Source: an uncultured Clostridia bacterium (GTDB lineage: Bacteria > Bacillota > Clostridia > Christensenellales > Borkfalkiaceae). From it: DNA of 25,453 bases. Under the pieces are notes generated by a model, which saw only the letters and a list, made by a program, of their open reading frames with translations, ran no database searches and was not told the DNA's origin. Where the stretch lies: the NCBI GenBank assembly GCA_934249265.1, contig CAKQKQ010000019.1:1-25453 (forward strand), read 5' to 3'. The position numbers and the translations under genes are program-made. Shown here one piece after another: positions 7,868 through 16,003 of this stretch (position 1 is its first letter; the number at the start of each line of letters is the position of its first letter).

Positions 7868-8594
7868 ACCGTACGGCGCATTGGCTGAATTTTACGAATA
7901 TTTTATTGCGGACTGCGACTATGAAAAATGGTCGCAGTACCTTTTACTTGAAGTAAAAAACTATTTAAGCGGCGGCAGTTGTCTCGATATTGCGTGCGGC
8001 AGCGGATATTTTACACGCGCCTTAAAAAGGGCGGGCTACGACGTGACGGGCGTCGATATTTCACCCGAAATGCTTGAAGAAGCGGGCGAAAAAACGCTAA
8101 AAGAGGGCTTGCGCATAGATTACGTTTTGCAAGATATAATCAATTTAAAAAGCATAAATAAAGTAAATTTCGTCACTTGCATAAACGACGGTTTCAATTA
8201 TATTCCGCCCGAAAAATTGGGCAAAGCGTTTAAAAACGTAGCCGCTTGTTTAAAAAAAGGCGGTTTGTTTTTCTTCGATATTTCGTCGGCGTACAAACTT
8301 GAAAATATCCTCGGCAACAATATGTTCGGCGAGGACGGCGAAGAGGCGAGTTATATGTGGTTCAACGAGTTTTTGTGTGGCAAAATCACGATGGATTTAG
8401 TCGTGTTTAAACGCGAAAACAACGGCTTGTATTCAAAGAGAGAAGAAACCCACGTTCAATACGCCCACACGCAGCAATTTATCGAGCAAAAACTTAAAGA
8501 AAACGACTTTAAAATTTTAAAAGTTTGCGCTCATTTGGGTCAACCGCTAAAAACCGACAGCGAAAGGATAGAATTTATCGCGGTAAAAGAATAA
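7860..8594 (+). CDS. Class I SAM-dependent methyltransferase, substrate unknown
   Basis: The 244-residue product has a Rossmann-type methyltransferase fold. Motif I is LDIACGSGYF (42-51), the ribose-binding acidic residue is D66 in VTGVDIS, and a later LKKGGLFFFDIS strand corresponds to motif III/post-III. Such proteins methylate small molecules, RNA or proteins, and nothing here identifies the substrate. The family resembles the short YxxF-type stand-alone methyltransferases common in Clostridia. The start ATG 7860 lies inside the end of the upstream membrane-protein gene (8-base overlap), which suggests coupling. No terminator is obvious in the following 171-base gap, which holds only short similar stretches (CGTATTTAAAA and CGGCGTGC near 8660-8735). 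Confidence 0.88.
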   Translation: MDKPYGALAEFYEYFIADCDYEKWSQYLLLEVKNYLSGGSCLDIACGSGYFTRALKRAGYDVTGVDISPEMLEEAGEKTLKEGLRIDYVLQDIINLKSINKVNFVTCINDGFNYIPPEKLGKAFKNVAACLKKGGLFFFDISSAYKLENILGNNMFGEDGEEASYMWFNEFLCGKITMDLVVFKRENNGLYSKREETHVQYAHTQQFIEQKLKENDFKILKVCAHLGQPLKTDSERIEFIAVKE

Positions 8595-8765
8595 GCGGTT
8601 TTTATCGTTTATGCTCGGCATTTATAAAGCAATAAATCACGGTTTTCGCCACAATTTAAACGTATTTAAAACGTATTATAAACGCGTTTAAAACGCACTT
8701 CGGCGTGCGATATGTACGGCAGACGGCGTGCAATATATGCTCGGCAAAGGAAAAATATAAAAATT

Positions 8766-9623
8766 ATGGGTAAAGTATTTAAAGGATTGATATTCGACAA
8801 TCAAGTGTCGCTCACTATTATAGACAGCACCGACATAGTAAACAAAGCGATAGGTTTTCACAAACTTACGCCGCTTACGGCGGCTGCGCTCGGCAGGTCG
8901 CTTACGGCGTGCGTTTTTATGTGTTCGACGATGAAAGACGCCGACGACAGACTTTCGGTGACGATAGACGGCGGCGGAGTCGGCGGCAAAATTGTAGTTT
9001 GCGGCGATTCTTCGCTTAAAGTAAGGGGCAGTATAGAAAACCCGTCGGCGGTGTTGCCGCCAAATAGTAAAGGCAAACTCGACGTTGCGGGTTGCGTGGG
9101 CAGTCAAGGCAAAATCACGGTTGTGCGCGCAAACGGAAACCACACGCCGTACGTAGGCAGTTGCAACATAGTCAGCGGCGAACTTGCAGAAGATTTTGCG
9201 GCTTATTACGCTTACAGCGAACAGCAACCCACGGCAATGGCTCTCGGCGTAAGAGTGAATAAAGAAGGGCTGTGTCTCGGCGCGGGCGGCGTTATTTTTC
9301 AACCGCTTCCCGACACGCAAGAGGAAAACATCGTAAAAATAGAGAAAATTTTGCCCGACTTAAACGACGTAAGTTATCTTATCGAGACTTTGGGGGCAAA
9401 GGGGATAAAAGACAAATATTTCGCCGAATACGATTTGGAAGAGAGTTTTGCCGAATACAAGTGCATTTGTTCGGACGAATATATCGACAAAATCGTTTTA
9501 TCGTTGGGAAAGGCGGAATGTGAAGACATTTTGAAAAAAGAAGGCAAAATAGAGGTGTGTTGTCATTTTTGCGACAAAAAATACACATACTCAAAAGAAG
9601 ATATCGACAAACTTTTCGGCTAA
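8766..9623 (+). CDS. hslO: Redox-regulated chaperone Hsp33
   Basis: Hsp33 is a cytosolic holdase switched on by oxidation: four zinc-bound cysteines form disulfides and the C-terminal switch unfolds. The 285-residue product has the family N-terminal pattern (HKLTPLTAAALGRSLTA, 32-48), the GGG-GG core near 69-74, and a complete C-terminal zinc site, CIC at 233-235 and CHFC at 266-269. I chose ATG 8766 because family similarity starts there. The only visible ribosome site, AAAGGAAAA, lies unusually far upstream (about 14 bases), so either the start is inefficiently used or another leader structure helps. An upstream in-frame start at 8712 would add 18 unrelated residues. Confidence 0.95.
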   Translation: MGKVFKGLIFDNQVSLTIIDSTDIVNKAIGFHKLTPLTAAALGRSLTACVFMCSTMKDADDRLSVTIDGGGVGGKIVVCGDSSLKVRGSIENPSAVLPPNSKGKLDVAGCVGSQGKITVVRANGNHTPYVGSCNIVSGELAEDFAAYYAYSEQQPTAMALGVRVNKEGLCLGAGGVIFQPLPDTQEENIVKIEKILPDLNDVSYLIETLGAKGIKDKYFAEYDLEESFAEYKCICSDEYIDKIVLSLGKAECEDILKKEGKIEVCCHFCDKKYTYSKEDIDKLFG

Positions 9624-9696
9624 AAATTAAAAGATAAATTAAAATTTAAGGGGTTAAAAAAGTATAAGTCGAAAAAATTTTTGACAAAGGAAAAAT

Positions 9697-11373
9697 ATGG
9701 GAGAAATCATACGATTAAACGTTACCGAGAAAAATAAAATCGACGTTGCGTTCGGCAAGATAGAAAACGGAGACGTAATAGGGGGCGTTTCCATGCTTTT
9801 AAATGCCGCAAACGACGGCGCGTCGGACGAAGTGTATTATCATCTCGGCGTGATTTACAACGAAATAGGGCTGTACGATTACAGTTTAAACAATTTTTAC
9901 AGATATCTCGGCACGGCGGGAAAGCACGGCAAATGCAGAGCGTACAACGGCATTGCAAGTTGTTTCGTGCGCCTCGGCAACAACGAATTGGCGAGTTATT
10001 ATTACGACAGACAACTCGATATTTCAAAAACTATAGAGTGCGATTTTGAAGACGATATGTACGACTTTTTCGATTTCATGGTCGATAAAACTCGCGACAA
10101 AAACAATTTCAGAATAATCGACGACGAAGAGGAATATTCAAACGCTTTGTCTTGCGGTAAAAAACTCATGGCTGACGAAGATTATGACGGCGCGCTTAAA
10201 ATGCTCGACAGAGTGCCTATGTCCTCTAAAAGTTATACCGAAGCGGCGACTAACTGCGCGATTTGTTATTTCATGCAAGACAAAATCGACGGGGCAATTT
10301 ATATACTTCAAGACTTAATAGCGGGCGGCAAGGCTGATTTTTCCGCTTATGAAAATATCGTCAACATGCTTTACGCAAGCGACCGAACGGACGAAGCAGA
10401 AGCCTACGCAAGGGAAATGTGCAAGATAAAAACCGACGATTTAAACGACGAAGTAAGGGCTGTGGTCGCGCTGTGCAACTTATCGATGGATAAAGAAATC
10501 GAAAAAAAGACGGCTGAAATTTTAAAAGATAATCCTTATTTCGTGTCCGTCTATACCGTTAGGGGCATCGCGCTTTATAATCTCGGCAAATATAAAGAAA
10601 GTTACGACATTTTAAGAAAAAATTATTTGCTCACGAGAAACGAAATCGCTTTTCATTATTTGCTTAAAGTGCAAGCGGTAATGGACGGCAAAGCCGAATA
10701 TACGCCGTTTAAGTATGCGAGAGATTTTAAAAACGAAGCGTTCGTGCAAAAGGTGGTGCGCATTGAAAGTTGGAGCAAAATGCCGCTTTCTGCGCTTAAA
10801 AAGGAAAGCAAAGACGAGTTGTTTTCCACTTGCGAGTGGTGTATCGACGTTCAGTCGCCCACGCTGGTTACTTCTATTTGCACCGTAATCGCTCGGTTAA
10901 ACTCTAAAAAGACCAACGAGTTTTTGGCGAACTTGCTTTGCAGAGTAGATATCGCCGAAAACGCAAAAACGTTTATAATTTACTTGCTCGTAAAAAACGG
11001 CTACGACAAAACGAAAGGCGTAGTTTTTGCCGATTTATATATGCCGCTTAAATTTTACAAAGCCGAGTTTGACGGCGACGACGGCAGATTTTTAGAGGCG
11101 TACGCCTATGCTTTCAGCAAAATCGCACCTCTCGTCGGGGATAAATCAAAAAAATTAAGAGAGTGCGCTTACGAGTATTTCAACCGTTTTCACGGCGACG
11201 GCATCGAGGACAAAATCGACGGATATCAGTCGCTCGCGGTGGCGATAGTAATTGACGCGGGTCTCAACCCCGTGAAAAACAAAAATTCGCTTTACAAATA
11301 TTTCGGCGCAAACAAAAGTCAAGTTTTACGCTTGCAAAAACTGTTTATGGGGGTTGACGATGAAAATAATTGA
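9697..11373 (+). CDS. Tetratricopeptide-repeat protein of unknown function
   Basis: The 558-residue product has no signal peptide or membrane segment and is probably cytoplasmic. TPR-like helical pairs are visible at about 45-75 (YYHLGVIYNEIGLYDYSLNNF), 80-110 and 147-215 (ALKMLDRV, then AICYFMQDKIDGAIYILQDL), and again around 290-315 (GIALYNLGKYKESYDIL). The last 200 residues are alpha-helical without clear TPR consensus. TPR arrays bind peptides or partner proteins, so a scaffold or adaptor role is likely, but no catalytic motif is present. AAAGGAAAAAT immediately precedes ATG 9697. The following gene starts inside its end (14-base overlap), so the pair probably acts together. It may be cotranscribed with hslO 73 bases upstream. 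Confidence 0.75.
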   Translation: MGEIIRLNVTEKNKIDVAFGKIENGDVIGGVSMLLNAANDGASDEVYYHLGVIYNEIGLYDYSLNNFYRYLGTAGKHGKCRAYNGIASCFVRLGNNELASYYYDRQLDISKTIECDFEDDMYDFFDFMVDKTRDKNNFRIIDDEEEYSNALSCGKKLMADEDYDGALKMLDRVPMSSKSYTEAATNCAICYFMQDKIDGAIYILQDLIAGGKADFSAYENIVNMLYASDRTDEAEAYAREMCKIKTDDLNDEVRAVVALCNLSMDKEIEKKTAEILKDNPYFVSVYTVRGIALYNLGKYKESYDILRKNYLLTRNEIAFHYLLKVQAVMDGKAEYTPFKYARDFKNEAFVQKVVRIESWSKMPLSALKKESKDELFSTCEWCIDVQSPTLVTSICTVIARLNSKKTNEFLANLLCRVDIAENAKTFIIYLLVKNGYDKTKGVVFADLYMPLKFYKAEFDGDDGRFLEAYAYAFSKIAPLVGDKSKKLRECAYEYFNRFHGDGIEDKIDGYQSLAVAIVIDAGLNPVKNKNSLYKYFGANKSQVLRLQKLFMGVDDENN

Positions 11374-12130
11374 CGTTGACAAACTTTTTGAAGACTATTT
11401 TACTCAATACGTAAACAAAAACAAGGGCAAATTCACCACGGAAGAGTGGGAAGACCAAGTGCCCGTGCTTTACGAAAAATTTTCAAACACCGCCTTTGAC
11501 GCGCTCGACGGCAAAACGCCCGAAACTTATTATAAAGAGGTTTCTTCTATCGACCTTATTTCGCTTTTTTTAAGTCATATACAAAAGGGCGTGCCCGTTT
11601 CCGACTTTTTATTGAGGGAAATTTCAAAAAGGGGAGATGTAGAAAAAGTCGTTTCGCTTATAGACGAAAACAATTCCGACGAAATAATTTCTTACGCCAT
11701 TTCATTTTTAAGCGATTTGGGCGGAGACAAGGCAAACGAAACTTATTTAAAAGTGCTTAAAGGCAATTTCGCCGACGAACATAAAGAGCACGCGACCGAA
11801 CTTTTAAGCGAAGTAGCAGATAACGTAAAGGAAGAAATACTTTCTTTATACGGCACAAACGAGACTCTCGACGATTATCTCGTAGAAATCATTTCTAAAA
11901 TGAAAATCGACGACAGGGCGACAAAAATACTTATCGACGGGTTTAATTCTCACCCCGAAAAAACCGCGCTTTACAGCGCATATCTCGCAAAATACGGCGA
12001 CGAAAGGGCAATTCCTTACCTTTTAAACAGAGTGCAGTCAACCGTCGATAAAGCAGACTTAAAAGAGTTGAAATACGCTTTGGACGCTTTGGGTTATGAA
12101 GGCGATACGACGAACAAAATCGCCCATTGA
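11360..12130 (+). CDS. HEAT-like helical protein of unknown function
   Basis: The 256-residue acidic product is soluble and almost wholly alpha-helical. An N-terminal segment with GKFTTEEWED and LDGKTPETYY (about 22-60) is followed by HEAT-like helical pairs (for example EIISYAISFLSDLGGDKANETYLKVL and ERAIPYLLNRVQ, given here as landmarks). I do not recognise a named family. The start is ATG 11360: GGGGG at 11349-11353 lies six bases upstream, and an in-frame TTG at 11354 is less likely. It overlaps the TPR gene by 14 bases, which suggests coupled translation and perhaps a complex of two helical-repeat proteins. No terminator is evident in the 169 bases that follow. Confidence 0.7.
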   Translation: MKIIDVDKLFEDYFTQYVNKNKGKFTTEEWEDQVPVLYEKFSNTAFDALDGKTPETYYKEVSSIDLISLFLSHIQKGVPVSDFLLREISKRGDVEKVVSLIDENNSDEIISYAISFLSDLGGDKANETYLKVLKGNFADEHKEHATELLSEVADNVKEEILSLYGTNETLDDYLVEIISKMKIDDRATKILIDGFNSHPEKTALYSAYLAKYGDERAIPYLLNRVQSTVDKADLKELKYALDALGYEGDTTNKIAH

Positions 12131-12277
12131 AAATTCGATAGAGAAATAAAAACGCCCGTAAAAAAGCGTGTTAAAAACTCGTATTAAAAAACTCTGGCGC
12201 AGTAAATTAAAACGCCCATGGGTAATCGGCGCGGCAAATTAAAACGACAAAATAATTTATTAAATCATTAAAAAAAT

Positions 12278-12310
12278 AAAGGCTTCATATCAATATGGTA
12301 TGAGGCCTTT
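12278..12310 (-). terminator. Strong hairpin with minus-strand U tract, spanning the YkvI-like start codon
   Basis: A 15-bp stem (12278-12292 with 12296-12310, two G-T pairs) has a 3-base loop. Read on the minus strand it is followed by A and seven T residues (complement of 12276-12270), which is a typical intrinsic terminator. On the plus strand the same hairpin buries the ATG at 12300. No minus-strand gene lies closer than the ABC operon ending at 13204. Confidence 0.65.
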
Positions 12311-13280
12311 AAAAATTATATCTTCGTCGTTTTTAATAATCGGCGGAGTAATCGGCGCGGGGTTTATCACCGGCAGAGAATTGTTGTCTTTTATCGGCAT
12401 AAACAACGCGCTTGGCATAATAAGTTTATGCTTGTTCACGTTTGCATTTGTGCGTATATTGTTTGCGTTTCCCTTAAATTCGCCGATAGAAAAACCATTT
12501 AAATATATGGCGGCGTTAAGCAATTTTATCGTGGTTTCCGCAATGCTCGCGTGCGCCGACGGTTTGTTCGTTTCGGCGTTTAACATGCCAGCAAAATTGC
12601 CGATAATTTCTATAATTTTGCTTTGCGCTTGCGTATGGATAAGTCTCGACGGAATAAAGCGAATTGAAAAATTCAGCCTTTTTGTCGTGGGCTTCACGGT
12701 GGCGGTAATTATAGTTTTAAGTTTAATTTACCGCGGAAAATTCGCCCATAAAAACAAAATTTCGTTTTCGCCGATAATGTATTCGTCGATAAATTTGTTT
12801 TTGTCTTCTACCATAATAAAAGAAGTCGGCAAAAGCCTAACTAAGCGCGAAAAAACAGCGGTTTCGCTTACGGTAAGCGCGATTATAGGGGCGTGCGCGT
12901 ATTGCGTTTTGTCGGTGCTTTCATCGGGTAAAAATGTTGACGGCGACATGCCGATAATCGCCCGTTTTTCCGATAACGTAAGGGTAAAGTCGCTGTGCTC
13001 CGTCTGCATAATCTGCGGCATTTTCACCACGCTCACTTCCTCGTTTTACGCAAGCGTAAGCGTGCTAAACGAAAAGGTTTTTTTTTCGTGCAAAACAATT
13101 GCCGTAGGGGTGGGCGCGTTTGCCTTGTCGAGGACGGGTTTTTCTTACATAGTCGATTTTTTATATCCTTTAATAGGTGTTTTCGGCTTGATATATATTT
13201 TTATCAATGTTTGTTTACAAGTTTTTTCTCGATTAAAGCGATACAAGCGTACATCGCGCCGGCAAGCACGCACAGAATAA
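12300..13280 (+). CDS. YkvI-like integral membrane transporter-fold protein
   Basis: The 326-residue product is strongly hydrophobic with about ten membrane segments. It begins with a broken-helix motif GGVIGAGFITGREL, typical of YkvI-type relatives of the amino-acid permease (LeuT/APC) fold; the substrate is unknown. The C-terminus is short and basic (SRLKRYKRTSRRQAR). The start is uncertain: ATG 12300 gives the natural family N-terminus, but the nearest AAAGG (12278-12282) lies 17 bases away and both are locked in a 15-bp hairpin. A nearby ATG at 12295 hits a stop after two codons. Its last 77 bases overlap the convergent permease gene. Confidence 0.8.
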   Translation: MRPLKIISSSFLIIGGVIGAGFITGRELLSFIGINNALGIISLCLFTFAFVRILFAFPLNSPIEKPFKYMAALSNFIVVSAMLACADGLFVSAFNMPAKLPIISIILLCACVWISLDGIKRIEKFSLFVVGFTVAVIIVLSLIYRGKFAHKNKISFSPIMYSSINLFLSSTIIKEVGKSLTKREKTAVSLTVSAIIGACAYCVLSVLSSGKNVDGDMPIIARFSDNVRVKSLCSVCIICGIFTTLTSSFYASVSVLNEKVFFSCKTIAVGVGAFALSRTGFSYIVDFLYPLIGVFGLIYIFINVCLQVFSRLKRYKRTSRRQARTE

Positions 13281-14010
13281 CCGTGCTCGCCATCACGAGG
13301 TCGAGTTTAAACGCTTGCCCGCCGTACACGATTAAATAGCCTATTCCTTCTCTCGAAACGAGATATTCGCCCATAATCGAGCCTATCCACGCCATACCCA
13401 CGTTTACTTTAAGCGTGCTTATAAGGGTAGGCAGCGACCCGGGCATAACGAGGTTAAAAAGTATTTGTATCTTTTTCGCTCCCATCGCTTCGAGAAGTAA
13501 AATTTTACTTTTTTCGGTGAGCAAAAAGCCGTTTAAAAGGTTAATCACGGTGACTATTACGGTGATTAAAACGGTCATAAAAACTATCGATTTTCTTCCG
13601 CTGCCGAACCATATGATTATTATCGGACCTAACGCTATTTTGGGCAAACTGTTAAGCACTACTATATACGGCTCTAACACCCGTTTCAACCCGTCCGACC
13701 ACCACAAGGCGACCGCCACGGCATAGCCCGAAAGGGTTGCTATAAAAAAGCCGAGCAAAGTTTCGTAAAGGGTTGCGCCCACGTGCCTATACAAATCGCC
13801 CGAGGCGTGCAGGTCTTTAATGGTAGCGAGTATTCTTGAAGGACTGCTCATTAAAAACCCGTCGATAATTCCGACTCTTTCAAAAATTTCCCACAGTAAA
13901 AGAAAAACGATTAAAATCGAAAAGCGCAGCACGGTGATTATCACGTTGCGTTTTTTTATTTTTTTTAAGTATAAAATATGTTCTTGAGAATATTCGTTAT
14001 GTTTTTTCAT
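13204..14010 (-). CDS. ABC transporter permease, NitT/TauT (SsuC/ThiX-like) family
   Basis: The 268-residue inner-membrane subunit has about six hydrophobic segments. The cytoplasmic coupling loop that docks on the ATPase is LLEAMGAKKIQILFNLVMPGS, of the EAA type (roughly residues 175-195). The first 30 residues are cytoplasmic and basic. I chose ATG 14010 because it gives an ATGA overlap with the ATPase stop; GTG 14028 is an alternative that adds six residues and is preceded by no better site. Its family imports sulfonates, nitrate/bicarbonate, or thiamine precursors, and the sequence does not settle which. The 3' end overlaps the convergent YkvI-like gene by 77 bases, and no terminator is visible directly behind it. 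Confidence 0.93.
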   Translation of the reverse strand: MKKHNEYSQEHILYLKKIKKRNVIITVLRFSILIVFLLLWEIFERVGIIDGFLMSSPSRILATIKDLHASGDLYRHVGATLYETLLGFFIATLSGYAVAVALWWSDGLKRVLEPYIVVLNSLPKIALGPIIIIWFGSGRKSIVFMTVLITVIVTVINLLNGFLLTEKSKILLLEAMGAKKIQILFNLVMPGSLPTLISTLKVNVGMAWIGSIMGEYLVSREGIGYLIVYGGQAFKLDLVMASTVILCVLAGAMYACIALIEKKLVNKH

Positions 14011-14765
14011 GAGTTGAGTTCGCTCCACAGTAATTCAAAATAACGTGAAAAATCGCGTTGTTCTCTACGTTTTAACGGTGGTAGAGCGTTGTCGAAAGTC
14101 ACGTCGTGTATTGCAAAAACCGAAGTCGGACGTTTTGACAAAACTATTACTTTGTCGGCGACGGAAATCGCTTCCGAAATGTCGTGGGTGACGAGTATCG
14201 CGGTTTTTCCCTCTTTTCTTATTATGTCGTAAACGTCGTCGCAAACGCTTAATCTCGTTTGATAATCCAGCGCGGAAAACGGCTCGTCAAGCAGTAAAAG
14301 CCCCGGCGAAAACGAAAGAGTACGAATAAGCGCGACTCTCTGTCTCATGCCGCCCGACAACTGATTAGGGTAGTGTTTTTTAAAATCTTTAAGTCCGTAT
14401 TTGTCGAGTAATTCGTCGATGTATTCAAGATTTTCTTTCGTCTTGATTTTTTTGATTTTTAATGGCAAACAAACGTTGTCGTAAATGGTAAGCCAAGGGA
14501 AAAGTTCGTCTTTTTGCAGCATATACCCGATGTTTTCCGATGGTTTTACCACGGGTTTTCCGTTGTAAAAAATGCTGCCGCCCGAGGGTTTAAGTAGTCC
14601 CGAAATTAAAGATAAAATCGTTGTTTTTCCGCAACCCGAAGGTCCTATAATAGCGATAAATTGTCCTTTGTTTACCGAAAAAGTCAAATTGTCGATTGCT
14701 TTTGTTTCTTGCGTTTCGGTATGATACGATAGAGAAACGTTTTTTAGTGTGAGTATTTCGTCCAT
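14007..14765 (-). CDS. ABC transporter ATP-binding protein, NitT/TauT (SsuB/ThiZ-like) family
   Basis: This 252-residue ATPase powers the importer. All motifs are intact: Walker A GPSGCGKTT (41-49), Q-loop Q84, signature LSGGMRQ (136-142), Walker B LLLLDEP (156-162) and the H-loop histidine H194 in LVTHD. GAGAGG precedes ATG 14765. It lies 42 bases after the binding-protein gene and overlaps the permease by 4 bases (ATGA), so the three genes form one operon. The closest named relatives are SsuB, TauB and ThiZ. Confidence 0.95.
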   Translation of the reverse strand: MDEILTLKNVSLSYHTETQETKAIDNLTFSVNKGQFIAIIGPSGCGKTTILSLISGLLKPSGGSIFYNGKPVVKPSENIGYMLQKDELFPWLTIYDNVCLPLKIKKIKTKENLEYIDELLDKYGLKDFKKHYPNQLSGGMRQRVALIRTLSFSPGLLLLDEPFSALDYQTRLSVCDDVYDIIRKEGKTAILVTHDISEAISVADKVIVLSKRPTSVFAIHDVTFDNALPPLKRREQRDFSRYFELLWSELNS

Positions 14766-14807
14766 ATTAGCCTCTCGAGTTTTTTAAAATGGGAATTTTT
14801 GAGGGGA

Positions 14808-15818
14808 TTATTCTTTGTGCGAAAGTGCGTAAATTTTATCTGAAACGTCGTTTAAAGTGAGCGCGTCGTGAGACACTCTTTTTTCAAGTTCGCCCGCACG
14901 TTCCATGATCGTTTGTAAGTTGTTGAGCGCGGTTTCCGTCATAGACATATTCGTCACCCAAGCGTCTATTTCTTTATACATTTCTATCGACCGTTTAAGC
15001 GATTCAACGCTCGTCGCGGGGAATTGTCCTTGTATCGCTTTTGCCACTTCTTCGGCGTCGGCAGTAAGGGTATAATCGATCGCTTTATACATCGCCTTGA
15101 CGAATTTTTCTATCTTGGCTTCGTTTTTGCCTACATAACTTTGCAGAGCGCAAAAACAAGTGTACGGCACTTCGCCGCTTTCTTTTCCCACGCTTGCAAC
15201 CACGTATCCGTTGCCGTTTTGTTCACATTCCGAAGCAGTCGGCTCGAACATAGTCACGTAGTCGCCCGTGCCGCCGATAAACGCCGCCGCGGTAAGGTTG
15301 AATTGTATGTCGTAGTTTAAAGTGACGTTTTGTTTATCGAAAAGTCCGTTGTTGTTAAGCACGTATTCGAGCGTCATTGCGGGCACGCCGCCTCTTCTTC
15401 CCGCGATTATTTCTTTATCTTTAAGGTTTTGCCACGAAAAAGTTTGTTTTTCGTCTATTCTCGACACCAAAAACGAGCCGTCGCGCTTTGTCAATTGAGC
15501 AAATACTTTGGGCAAATCTTTTCTGCCGCCCAAATGCACGTAAATCGCCGCTTCAGGTCCGAAAAGACCGACGTCCGCGCTGCCCGATAAAATGGCAGTC
15601 ATACATTTGTCCGCGCCACCGCCGTTTGAAAGAGAAATATTCAAACCTTCGTCTTTAAAATAACCGTTTTCTATCGCCACGTATAATGGCGCGTAAAAAA
15701 TAGAGTGGGTTACTTCGGTGAGTCTTATTGTGTTGTCGTCGCGATTTTTATCCTTACAAGCCGAAAAAGGCAAAATAAGCATACAAATCGTCAAAATTAT
15801 ACAAATTATTTTTTTCAT
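14808..15818 (-). CDS. Substrate-binding lipoprotein of an NMT1/SsuA-like ABC importer
   Basis: The 336-residue product starts with a signal peptide (KK, then a hydrophobic core 4-17) ending in a lipobox LPFSAC, with acylated C21, so it is anchored outside the membrane. The mature part has the type II periplasmic-binding fold of the NMT1/SsuA/ThiY superfamily (YAPLYVAIENGYFKDEGL at 42-59, VGLFGPEA at 83-90, FEPTA at 191-195). The ligand is not evident; a sulfonate, a pyrimidine thiamine precursor or another small anion are all possible. No TPP riboswitch or sulfur-gene context supports one of them. AAGGAAAA precedes ATG 15818. It is the first gene of the operon and diverges from valS. Confidence 0.92.
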   Translation of the reverse strand: MKKIICIILTICMLILPFSACKDKNRDDNTIRLTEVTHSIFYAPLYVAIENGYFKDEGLNISLSNGGGADKCMTAILSGSADVGLFGPEAAIYVHLGGRKDLPKVFAQLTKRDGSFLVSRIDEKQTFSWQNLKDKEIIAGRRGGVPAMTLEYVLNNNGLFDKQNVTLNYDIQFNLTAAAFIGGTGDYVTMFEPTASECEQNGNGYVVASVGKESGEVPYTCFCALQSYVGKNEAKIEKFVKAMYKAIDYTLTADAEEVAKAIQGQFPATSVESLKRSIEMYKEIDAWVTNMSMTETALNNLQTIMERAGELEKRVSHDALTLNDVSDKIYALSHKE

Positions 15819-15851
15819 TATGATTTTCCTTGCAAAATTCTTGCATAATAT

Positions 15852-15881
15852 ATTCTATGTTAAAGCGCATTTATTTGACAA
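15852..15881 (-). promoter_or_regulatory. Sigma-A-type promoter for the ABC importer operon
   Basis: On the minus strand TTGTCA (15881-15876) is followed by an 18-base spacer and TAGAAT (15857-15852). The predicted start near 15845 gives a leader of about 27 bases with an AAGGAAAA site before ATG 15818. Its -35 box overlaps that of the valS promoter on the opposite strand. Confidence 0.6.
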
Positions 15882-15903
15882 TCGGGTAGAATTATAATAT
15901 AAT
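15875..15903 (+). promoter_or_regulatory. Consensus sigma-A promoter for valS
   Basis: TTGACA (15875-15880), a 17-base spacer and TATAAT (15898-15903) match the consensus exactly. The start should fall near 15910, leaving a leader of about 94 bases. Confidence 0.88.
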
Positions 15904-16003
15904 TAAAAATACAGTGTTATTTATAAACGATTACGATATAAATAATCGCTTGAGTATTTAACGATTATATATTTTTAAAACACGGCAACGGGAGGAAAAT
16001 TCC

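Noticed and set aside
8712..8765. 18-residue N-terminal extension of Hsp33
   Set aside because: It has no similarity to the family N-terminus and no ribosome site; its Arg-rich content looks like translated spacer.
9681..9686. TTGACA immediately before the TPR gene
   Set aside because: It overlaps the ribosome site and lies about 10 bases from the ATG, so there is no room for a -10 box.
15819..16003. TPP riboswitch for the importer or T-box for valS
   Set aside because: Both leaders are short (about 27 and 94 bases) and lack the conserved motifs.
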